From assembly GCA_910585805.1 (NCBI GenBank), contig CAJUFB010000011.1, positions 63,544 through 86,561 of the forward strand: DNA of 23,018 nucleotides. Direction: 5' to 3'. Origin of the DNA: an uncultured Acetatifactor sp. (GTDB lineage Bacteria; Bacillota; Clostridia; Lachnospirales; Lachnospiraceae). The notes beneath the pieces are model-generated. The model worked only from the letters and a program-made list of their open reading frames with translations. It had not been told where the DNA came from and ran no database searches. This document shows, piece by piece, positions 1 through 6,901 of the stretch (positions within the stretch are counted from its first letter, which is position 1; each line of letters opens with the position of its first letter). The position numbers and the translations under genes are program-made.

Positions 1-1
1 C

Positions 2-1468
2 AAATCCTCTGACGAGGATTGGAAGTACAGGCAGCTGCAGGGAACCTACCCTGTCATCAGTCTGTCCTTTGCCAAAGTAAAGGAAACCGACTTCCCCAAC
101 GCAAGAAAGAAGATATGCCGAATCATCAAGGACTTATACAATAAATATGCTTTCCTGGCCGACAGCAGCTGCCTGAACCAGGACGAGAGAGACACCTGGC
201 AGGAAATATCGGTTGAAATGGAAGATTATATGGCCGCCGATTCCCTGAACGCTTTATCAAATTATTTATCACGTTATTATAGAAAGAAAGTCATCATCCT
301 GCTGGATGAGTATGACACGCCCATGCAGGAGGCCTATCTGAACGGTTATTGGGCGGAGCTGTCAGATTTCATGAAAGGATTATTCAATGCCGCGTTCAAA
401 ACGAACCCTTACCTGGACAGGGCAATCCTGACCGGAATCACTCGCATCAGCAAGGAATCGCTGTTCTCAGACCTGAACAACCTGGAGGTAGTGACTGCCA
501 CATCCGATAAATACGCAGATTCCTTTGGTTTTACGGAGGAAGAGGTGTTTGCCGCACTGGATGAATATGGTCTTGGCGAAGAGAAGCAGAATGTAAAGAG
601 CTGGTATGACGGCTTTGTCTTCGGAAGCAGGCGGGACATCTACAATCCCTGGTCCATTCTGAACTTCCTGGACAAGGGCAAGCTGGCCGCCTACTGGGCG
701 AACACCAGTTCCAACAGTCTGGCAGGGAAGCTGATCCGTGAGGGCGGCCCGGAGGTGAAGATGGTGATGGAGCGCCTGCTGAATGGAGAGACCTACCATA
801 CAGCGCTGGATGAGCAGGTCGTCTTCAACCAGCTGGATTATAAGGACAGCGCCGTCTGGAGCCTGCTCCTTGCCAGCGGCTACCTGCGGGTGGACTCGGT
901 TGTCTTTGATGCGGAAAGAGGTCGGCCGGAATATGACCTGGCGCTGACGAACAGGGAGGTCAGGTCCATGTTCGAAGGGATGGTGGATGAATGGTTGAAG
1001 GAATATACCCCGGCTTATAATGGGTTCGTGAAAGCGCTTCTAAAGGGGAACCTCCGTGAGATGAACCGCTATATGAACCGGGTGGCCCTGGACACCTTCA
1101 GCTTCTTTGACAGCGGGAACAGGCCCTCCGAAGCAAACGAGCCGGGGCGATTTTGCCACGGCTTCGTGCTGGGACTGCTGGTGGACCTGCGGGGGCGATA
1201 TCTGGTCACTTCCAACAGAGAGAGCGGGTTCGGCAGATATGACGTGATGTTGGAGCCCCAAGACCCGGGCCAAGATGCAGTCATCATGGAATTCAAGGTC
1301 CATGACCCGGAAGACGGCGAGAGGACACTGGAGGATACCGTGCAGTCAGCGCTGAAGCAGATTGAAGACATGAAATATGCAGCAGCCCTGGAGGCGAAAG
1401 GAATCTCCGCAGACAGGATTCGGAGATACGGCTTTGCATTTCGGGGGAAGGAAGTGCTGATTGGATGA
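2..1468 (+). CDS. AAA-ATPase-like / PD-(D/E)XK nuclease-domain protein, 5' end outside the window
   Basis: The frame is open from the first bases of the window, so the gene starts upstream; 488 residues are visible and the P-loop end is missing. The N-terminal part matches the AAA-ATPase-like family (PF09820): YPVISLSF near residue 20 and a Walker B strand IILLDEYDTP at about residues 98-107. The C-terminal part is the PD-(D/E)XK domain usual in this family (DUF1703): GRYDVML gives the Asp and MEFKV gives the Glu-x-Lys of the active site (codons near 1241 and 1289-1297). These proteins occur in many paralogous copies in gut Firmicutes and Bacteroidetes. Their biological role is not settled; a nuclease or mobile/defence role is inference. 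The gene stands alone here and no clear terminator follows it. Confidence 0.9.
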   Translation, partial: KSSDEDWKYRQLQGTYPVISLSFAKVKETDFPNARKKICRIIKDLYNKYAFLADSSCLNQDERDTWQEISVEMEDYMAADSLNALSNYLSRYYRKKVIILLDEYDTPMQEAYLNGYWAELSDFMKGLFNAAFKTNPYLDRAILTGITRISKESLFSDLNNLEVVTATSDKYADSFGFTEEEVFAALDEYGLGEEKQNVKSWYDGFVFGSRRDIYNPWSILNFLDKGKLAAYWANTSSNSLAGKLIREGGPEVKMVMERLLNGETYHTALDEQVVFNQLDYKDSAVWSLLLASGYLRVDSVVFDAERGRPEYDLALTNREVRSMFEGMVDEWLKEYTPAYNGFVKALLKGNLREMNRYMNRVALDTFSFFDSGNRPSEANEPGRFCHGFVLGLLVDLRGRYLVTSNRESGFGRYDVMLEPQDPGQDAVIMEFKVHDPEDGERTLEDTVQSALKQIEDMKYAAALEAKGISADRIRRYGFAFRGKEVLIG

Positions 1469-1527
1469 GTTGTGCAGGCTACCGGATTTTATGCAGGCTG
1501 TTGAGGCTGTAGGAAGAGCCGAAAAAG

Positions 1528-1581
1528 GTGTCAAGGATTCTCGGCAAGTCGCTCAACATGAGCATGCTGAAATATATGCAT
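1528..1581 (+). pseudogene. Relic of a second AAA-ATPase-like gene (P-loop fragment)
   Basis: About 18 codons read GKSLNMSMLKY in frame, which is the Walker A stretch (FGKSLNMSMLKYFFE-like) of the same AAA-ATPase-like family as the gene ending at 1468. The rest of the frame has no resemblance to the family, so this is a fragment about 50 bp long. It may be the leftover of a tandem paralogue removed by recombination. The stretch 1590-1790 holds nothing I recognise. Confidence 0.45.
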
Positions 1582-1797
1582 CTGTGCGGTTGCAGTCCAA
1601 TGGCTTGTAATTCCGGCCCCTGCCCTGCATTCCTCAACCATTCCGCTTTCTGGCCCCTCACCGCGGCCCCCCGCTCCCAGACTTTCCCTCTCCCCGGCAT
1701 AAAGACAGATTCTGGCAACGCCGCTATCCGGCAGTTTTACACAATACTCCTCCCCGTCCAGGATATAGCCCGAGGAACTATTTGATAATCCTATGCG

Positions 1798-1825
1798 TTG
1801 AAATATACAATAAATATGCTATAAT
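1798..1825 (+). promoter_or_regulatory. Sigma-A type promoter for the antitoxin relic
   Basis: TTGAAA (1798-1803), a 16-base spacer and a consensus TATAAT (1820-1825), placed 24 bases before the start codon at 1850 and followed by an AAAGGAG ribosome site. It is a complete expression signal in front of what is now only a 35-codon reading frame. Confidence 0.7.
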
Positions 1826-1849
1826 TATGACAAAGAAAGGAGTAAAGCC

Positions 1850-1957
1850 ATGCCACTTATTATGCCTATTAAGGATTTACGCAATACCACCGAGATTTCC
1901 AATATTGCACACAAGGAACAGACGAAATCTATAAACAAGCACCAAATGACACTATGA
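1850..1957 (+). pseudogene. Phd/YefM-type antitoxin N-terminal relic
   Basis: The 35-codon frame begins MPLIMPIKDLRNTTEISNIA, the N-terminal strand and helix typical of Phd/YefM antitoxins in Firmicutes (the part that contacts DNA). After about residue 21 the sequence no longer matches the family and stops at 1957, whereas full antitoxins have about 80-90 residues. No toxin gene follows. The promoter and an AAAGGAG site seven bases before the ATG are intact, so a short peptide could still be made. Best read as a toxin-antitoxin locus reduced by deletion. A functional micro-peptide is possible but there is no evidence for it. Confidence 0.65.
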
Positions 1958-1959
1958 AT

Positions 1960-2007
1960 CCTTTCCGGTTATGGCTTTCCGGAAAGGGCCGGCACCATCC
2001 CGCCGGC
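1960..2007 (+). terminator. Two adjacent hairpins, possible terminator or leader structure
   Basis: CCTTTCCGG (1960-1968) pairs perfectly with CCGGAAAGG (1979-1987). Directly after it, GCCGGC (1988-1993) pairs with GCCGGC (2002-2007). There is no clean T-run, so it is a weak terminator candidate. It lies between the antitoxin relic and the sensor kinase. Confidence 0.35.
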
Positions 2008-2089
2008 TCTCCTGTTCCTCGTCCTTTGCGCCGCATTTGATTTGCTACAAGCGTAAGATTTAATTCAAAATGAAAGGGAGGGAGACTTT

Positions 2090-3400
2090 ATGGATACCGC
2101 ATCACTCTATTGGCTCCAGTCCATACTGGTTGCGTTTCTGCTGACCTGCAGCATTTTCATATTGGCCCATCCGTACCTTTCCGCAAGGAAATACCCTGTG
2201 TTCTTCGTATTGATGGCAGTGCCCTTTTTTGTGCAGATGTATCTGAACTTTACTCCTTTGTTGTTCGTTACGCTGGCGCTGAATTCTCTTCTGCTGGTGA
2301 AGTTCACGGAGAAGCCATATACCGTTTATTATATTCCCATGGGATATATCATAAACTGTGTCATTCTGAACTTAATAACGTTTGCAGGCAATCTGTTTTG
2401 GGACATCTCCATTCAGGAGCTGAATGCCAATCCCCTTTTGCTGACAGTATATGAAATCTGCGCAATTGCAGTGTCCTTCCCTGTCCTTTATCTGGTGAGA
2501 CGGCTGTTCCGGAAATATCTCATTGGCATTTTGGAAAAAATGGGCAGGAAGCTGCTGCTTTTTATCGCTTTGACCCTTTTGCTCTGCGCGTTTATGCTTT
2601 TCACCATGGCTTCTTTCTTCGATCATGTGGAAATCACCCACAGGGAGTTCTTTTTGATGGTGGCTTCCCTTGTGCTCTATTTTCTGTTTACGTTCAGCAT
2701 GATTCTTATTGTGCTGCATACGGTGAGAAAAGGCTATGAGGCCCGGAAGAAAGTGGAGTATCTGGAGAACCTGAACGAGTACACCAGGAACCTGGAGATG
2801 GTGTACAATAATCTGCGCTCTTTCCGGCATGATTATATCAATATCATGGCATCGCTGGCGGCTTATATCGATGAGAGGAAATATGAGGAGCTGGGGGACT
2901 TTTTCTATGAGCATATCCTGCCCATGCAGAAGAATCTCTCCCAGAAGAATGACGCATTGAACCATTTATTGCATGTGCAGATATTGGAGCTGAAGAGCAT
3001 CCTGTATACCAAGCTGCTCCTGGCCGTCAACCAGGATATCGAAGTGAATATCGATATCCCGGACGAAATCGATTCCGTCCATATGGATACGGTGGATTTG
3101 ACCAGAATGCTGGGGATTTATCTGGACAATGCCATCGAGGCCTGCCTGGAGACGGAGCGTCCTGTGTTGAATTTCCACCTGGGCAAGGTGGGGCAGGATG
3201 TGGTATTCATCCTGTCGAATTCGTTTATCGACAGGGGGCTTTCCGTGACGCAGATGCATAAAAAGGACGTAACCACAAAGGGGGATGGGCATGGTCTGGG
3301 CCTCCACATTGTGTCGGAACTATTGAGCCGCTATGACAATATTTTTCATGAGACCCTGATGGAAGACGGGCTGTTCATACAGCAGGTGCGGATTTCGTGA
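2090..3400 (+). CDS. GHKL-type sensor histidine kinase (AgrC-like), orphan
   Basis: A 436-residue membrane kinase. Residues 1-210 are mostly hydrophobic with about six membrane segments, then a linker coil (212-243). The phospho-acceptor site is SFRHDY with His247. The GHKL ATPase domain shows the N box YLDNAIEAC (Asn347) and the G box GDGHGLGLHIV (398-408). This is the architecture of quorum-peptide sensors such as AgrC and other HATPase_c_5 kinases, which normally phosphorylate a LytTR response regulator. No regulator, peptide gene or processing protease is present in this window, so the partner is elsewhere or lost. The start is fixed by a strong AAAGGGAGG ribosome site eight bases before ATG 2090. 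The signal it senses cannot be told from sequence. Confidence 0.88.
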   Translation: MDTASLYWLQSILVAFLLTCSIFILAHPYLSARKYPVFFVLMAVPFFVQMYLNFTPLLFVTLALNSLLLVKFTEKPYTVYYIPMGYIINCVILNLITFAGNLFWDISIQELNANPLLLTVYEICAIAVSFPVLYLVRRLFRKYLIGILEKMGRKLLLFIALTLLLCAFMLFTMASFFDHVEITHREFFLMVASLVLYFLFTFSMILIVLHTVRKGYEARKKVEYLENLNEYTRNLEMVYNNLRSFRHDYINIMASLAAYIDERKYEELGDFFYEHILPMQKNLSQKNDALNHLLHVQILELKSILYTKLLLAVNQDIEVNIDIPDEIDSVHMDTVDLTRMLGIYLDNAIEACLETERPVLNFHLGKVGQDVVFILSNSFIDRGLSVTQMHKKDVTTKGDGHGLGLHIVSELLSRYDNIFHETLMEDGLFIQQVRIS

Positions 3401-3548
3401 ATGATGCGCTCTGCCAATGGGACGGAGTCGTATGCGGTAAAGAAGCGGAAACCGAATACGCGAGACAGGCCACCGCACACACTTTCCTTTCCGGAATCGT
3501 GTACCTGATACGTATTAAACTTTAAATATATGTTGAAGGGGACTTCCA

Positions 3549-3844
3549 TCATTTTTGCAGCCCTTTCCTTAAATCTGAAAAGACATCTGATACAGAACGT
3601 GATTCATCGGCTCTGGCCTGTGATAATCCAGTCTCCATCATTGTGTTGAATTCCGCCGCGGTCATCGAGTCCTGTGCCACTGGTTCGTCAGGGACAGTCA
3701 AGGGGAAAGGGATGCTCCTGGTCATGATAATCTGTTTATAAAGCATATAGATCACGACAGAGGTCGGGACACCCAGCCTTGCCATAATGGATTCCGCTTG
3801 TTCTTTGACTTCCGGTTCGACACGGGCAGAGCCGAACCGTTACA
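3549..3844 (-). pseudogene. RelB/DinJ-type antitoxin with broken N-terminus, no toxin
   Basis: In one frame the minus strand reads RVEPEVKEQAE, then MARLGVPTSVVIYMLYKQI, then MTRSIPFPLTVP and a C-terminal tail, which is the RelB/DinJ antitoxin plan (N-terminal ribbon-helix-helix, C-terminal toxin-binding part). The first usable in-frame start is ATG 3785, giving 78 residues that lack the N-terminal beta strand. Upstream in frame there is a stop right after the permease gene and no ATG, GTG or TTG. In the neighbouring frame a GTG is followed at once by TAA-like sequence and the residues T-V-R, suggesting small indels in the first codons. No RelE/YafQ-like toxin follows; 3401-3548 holds nothing recognisable. 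Probably a pseudogene; a truncated antitoxin made from 3785 cannot be excluded. Confidence 0.7.
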
Positions 3845-4570
3845 CTATAAATCCTTTTTCTGCAAAATACCCATGCCCACAATGGAGAACGCAACGCCTG
3901 TGACCAAGAACAAGGCGATATTCCTGACACTCCAGTCCTGGTACAGCAGGAACTGATCGGACTGGCAGAACAGCACGTAATCCATCACTTTATCCAGCCC
4001 CGCTATCTTCTGCCCCATCATCCGGAGGATGCCGGGCATCACCCAGAACAGCACAATCAGATAGATAAAAGGCATAATCGTGCTGTTGCGCACACAGGTG
4101 ATCATCACCGCGGTGGCGCCTATGGCAAACCCATAGATCATATAGATCAGGATCTCCTTCCCGATGACCGCTAACAACCCAGACGCCGTCCAGGGCTGCC
4201 CGCAGATGACTATGGCAACGTCATACAGAATGCCGCCGCACAGGCCAATCAGCAGATTGGCAAGGGCTATGCTCACAATCTTCGCGGTGACGATCTGGAT
4301 TCTGGTGCTCCTTGACGCAAAAACAAAGGTGGCTGTCTTTAAATCAAACTCCTCCCCCAGGCTCTTTGCCGCCAGGAACATGATCAGGATGCTGGAAAAG
4401 TTCCCGAAGAACGCAATCACATTGTGCACCCCGAAGCTCTCCGGGAACGCATACGCGCCGTATGCCATGCCGCCTCCCATGACCAGTGACATCAGCAGGC
4501 CGAACAGAAATTCTCGCTTTTTCAGTAATTTTTCCAATTCCAGAAATGTAATGCTTATCGTCTTCTTCAT
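3845..4570 (-). CDS. ABC-2 type transporter permease subunit, orphan
   Basis: A 241-residue membrane protein beginning MKKTISITFLELEKLLKKRE, the cytoplasmic N-terminal helix typical of ABC-2 permeases. About six hydrophobic segments follow, including FFGNFSSILIMFLAAKSLG, with the conserved E-F-D-L-K-T sequence after the second segment, ending in QKKDL. Such permeases usually pair with an ATP-binding subunit encoded just upstream and export peptides, antibiotics or lipids. Here the upstream neighbour is a decayed glycoside phosphorylase, so the ATPase is missing locally. A good ribosome site (AAAGGAGAG) precedes ATG 4570. The antitoxin relic begins immediately after its TAG stop. Substrate unknown. 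The gene is intact, but its function depends on an ATPase encoded elsewhere. Confidence 0.8.
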   Translation of the reverse strand: MKKTISITFLELEKLLKKREFLFGLLMSLVMGGGMAYGAYAFPESFGVHNVIAFFGNFSSILIMFLAAKSLGEEFDLKTATFVFASRSTRIQIVTAKIVSIALANLLIGLCGGILYDVAIVICGQPWTASGLLAVIGKEILIYMIYGFAIGATAVMITCVRNSTIMPFIYLIVLFWVMPGILRMMGQKIAGLDKVMDYVLFCQSDQFLLYQDWSVRNIALFLVTGVAFSIVGMGILQKKDL

Positions 4571-4636
4571 AACTTTGACTCTCCTTTCTCTTTCCTCCCA
4601 TTATAAGCAGTTTCCATCCCCATTCCTGTTTTTTTC

Positions 4637-5471
4637 CTAAACGGTTGAAAATTCGTCGTAAGCGTCAGGATATGTGCTCCTTCCGATTATCAATACCCTA
4701 AAAATCGTAGCGTGGATGGTGGCGCAGGGGAAGCACACATTGGGCACAAATCCCCTCTCCTCATACCACTGCTCCGGCGTCAGCAGGAAATCTTCGCAGC
4801 GGTATTTCACAATAGACGGATTATCGATATCCAGAATAGCGCCGCCGATGCTGTACACATAACCGTTGCAGGTGCCGCTGACACCGTGGTAGAACAGAAG
4901 CCATCCTTCACTGGTCTCGATAGGAGCAGCGCCGCCGCCGATCTTTAAGGACTCCCACCACTCGTTGCCCTTGCCCATCACATGCCTGTGTTTTCCCCAG
5001 TACACCAGATCCGGGCTCTCGCTCAAAAAGATATCTCCGAAGGGCGTATGTCCACTGTCGGAAGGTCTGCTCAACAGACAGAAATTCCCGTTAATCTTCC
5101 TGGGAAAGAGCACAGCGTTGCGGTTAAAGGGCAGGAAGGGGTTCTCAATCCTTGTAAATGTCTTGAAATCCTGTGTTTTCGCCATGCCGATGGCAGCGCC
5201 GTAAAAATCCTGACACCAGATGATGTAATAGGTATCCTCCACCTTCACCAGCCTGAATTCCGTTATTCTGTTCCCCCCGGAACACGCCGATGAAACCGTC
5301 CTCATAGGGCATTACCGCGCTGTTGAAAATCCTGGCCACATTCTTCAACGGATTGCGCCCGATGACGGGATTTTCGGAATATCTCCAGACGGGAGCGCCG
5401 GTGAAAGTTTCCGGTCCCTCCTGCCAGGGTACATTGGGAACTGCGGGGCTGATCATTTTGTATTTGCTCAT
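4637..5471 (-). pseudogene. GH130 beta-1,4-mannooligosaccharide phosphorylase, internally deleted
   Basis: The start at 5471 reads MSKYKMISPAVPNVPWQEG and continues through GVFRGEQNNGI, the N-terminal part of GH130 phosphorylases acting on beta-mannosides. At about 5255-5265 the frame jumps and resumes in another frame as RLVKVEDTYYIIWC, SRPSDSGHTPFGD, WWESLKIGGGAAPIET and VYSIGGAILDIDNPSIVKY, the family core. Roughly 30-40 family residues are missing at the junction and the frame is lost. The last 24 or so residues before the stop at 4637 are eroded, only faintly resembling the family C-terminus. The intact enzyme would release mannose-1-phosphate from beta-1,4-mannooligosaccharides in the cytoplasm. 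The ribosome site AGGAAAGGAG before 5471 is intact. Inactive as read. Confidence 0.85.
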
Positions 5472-5549
5472 TTTTCTCCTTTCCTGAGGAAATGCCTGCT
5501 TTTTTCACATGGGCACCGGAAAATCCCCGGGAGGCCCCCTGCCATTTCC

Positions 5550-5886
5550 GGACATTCAAGCCTTCCACCGGGCTGTCGCTTTCTGCCACGGCGAAGAAAG
5601 ATTTCCTGTCATTTCCCTCCACACGCGCCACCAGATAAAACCTGCCGTCCAGTTCTATGGCTCCGGAATTCATCACCGCATTTACGCCCAGCCGTTCCTG
5701 AAAATACGGGTTTGTGTCTGCCTCCAGGTCATACCGCCAAAACAGCGGAATATGCTCCCTGGTGAGCACCGGATATTGATAACGGCAGTAAATCCCGTTA
5801 TAAAAGACCGCGTCCACATGATTGGGACGATTCAGCAGCTCCTGCTGCTTTGCCAGCTGCTTCTCATATTGCGGATGTAATTTCAT
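5550..5886 (-). pseudogene. GH130 4-O-beta-mannosylglucose phosphorylase, N-terminal fragment
   Basis: From ATG 5886 (ribosome site GGAGGAG) the frame reads MKLHPQYEKQLAKQQELL, RYQYPVLTREHIPLFWRYDL, LGVNAVMNSGAIEL and VEGNDRKSFFAVAESDSPVEG. This is the N-terminal third of the GH130 mannosylglucose phosphorylase group. After about 5557 the family match stops. The frame then runs into the ribosome site and start of the next phosphorylase and ends at 5302 in nonsense. About 280 C-terminal residues are missing, including most of the catalytic propeller. The intact enzyme splits mannosyl-glucose into mannose-1-phosphate and glucose. Its start overlaps the epimerase stop by 23 bases, a sign of the former operon. 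Confidence 0.85.
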
Positions 5887-6427
5887 ATTGCTCTCCTCCA
5901 TTCTTCATCCGACCGATTATCTCCATGCACATCCGACCGTTATGATAGGGACATTTCCATGGCTCCACAATGGGCTTCTCCATGGCCGGCTTTCCGGATT
6001 CATCCGTATACCAGAACCACTCGCCTCCCTCTCTCTTATCCGCAAGATGCTCCCTGATAAACTGCCAGATGTCTTCCGAAGCCTCCCGGTACCGGGAATC
6101 TCCCGTTTTCTGCCAGGCGTTCCAGAAGCCAACCACCCCTTCCGCCTGCACCCACCAGACCCTTTTCATATCCACCACGCCCCGCTCACACTCGTTTGCC
6201 AGGGAATGCGATGTATACGCTTTTTCGTACACTTCCTGCTCCATGCTCCGCAGAACAGGAGACAGCTTCCGGGTCAGTTCCTCATCCCCCAGAACTTCCA
6301 GGCAGCGGTCCATGAGCCAGGCGGCCTCGATATCATGCCCATAGGAATGCAGGTCGATAAGGCTGTTCATGGCTCTGCCATATGCTCCTGACCACACTGC
6401 TATGCCAGACAGTTCTGGAGAAAACAC
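5864..6427 (-). pseudogene. Cellobiose 2-epimerase (AGE family), C-terminal half
   Basis: Residues read SLIDLHSYGHDIEAAWLMDR, NECERGVVD, RVWWVQAEGVVGFWNAW, GGEWFWYTDESG and WKCPYHNGRMCMEII. These are C-terminal motifs of cellobiose/mannobiose 2-epimerases, including the His and Trp residues lining the (alpha/alpha)6 barrel pocket. The family length is about 390-410 residues; only about 170 remain. Family resemblance ends at about 6367, and upstream the frame continues only into unrelated residues with a stop at 6461-6463. The intact enzyme converts beta-1,4-mannobiose to mannosyl-glucose, the substrate of the neighbouring phosphorylase. Only a GTG at 6427 could start it, without a ribosome site, so it is a remnant. 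Confidence 0.85.
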
Positions 6428-6759
6428 TGCCCGTAAAAACTGCCCCCGCTTATTTACAGGCTATCAAATCAGAATTTGAATCTCAATATTACAGAAAATA
6501 CACACTGGATGAGCTGGAACTGAAATATAAAAAGAATAAATACAGAATCTGCCGGGAATTCAAGGATCATTTTCACTCCTCTCCCCTGCAGTACCTCCAC
6601 AGAATGCGGATTCAGGCCGCAAAAGATCTTCTCACGGAAACAGATCTGAAAGTACATGAAATAGGTTACGAAGTGGGCTATGAAAATACAAATCACTTCA
6701 TCACCCACTTCAAAAAACTCACCGGCACCACGCCTTCGGAGTATCGTGCCCGGATATAA
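6382..6759 (+). pseudogene. AraC-family regulator, DNA-binding domain only
   Basis: The frame contains a complete AraC/XylS double helix-turn-helix: YTLDELELKYKKNKYRICREF, SPLQYLHRMRIQAAKDLL and the second helix pair VHEIGYEVGYENTNHFITHFKKLTG, ending TPSEYRARI. AraC sugar regulators are about 280-300 residues with an N-terminal cupin that binds the inducer. Here only about 110 family residues remain and the first codons (6382-6430) lie on the other strand of the epimerase fragment. It is divergent from the mannoside genes, so it was probably their activator. ATG 6382 has no good ribosome site. A free DNA-binding domain could still be made, but I consider it broken. Confidence 0.75.
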
Positions 6760-6901
6760 AAGCATAAGTCTCCGGCTTCCTGCTGTGGAAAACACTGCCA
6801 GCGAAAAGATTATGACGTCGTTTTCGTTAAGCATTCCCTTCCCTGCATAGAGATCGGCAAAACACAAACGGTCTCGGAGAGGTTTCCATGATAAAGTAAA
6901 C

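Noticed and set aside
3346..3552. Minus-strand frame of 68 codons whose ATG overlaps the RelB-like stop (ATGA)
   Set aside because: The coupling is tempting for a toxin gene, but the residues match no toxin family I know and the frame runs into the 3' end of the sensor kinase.
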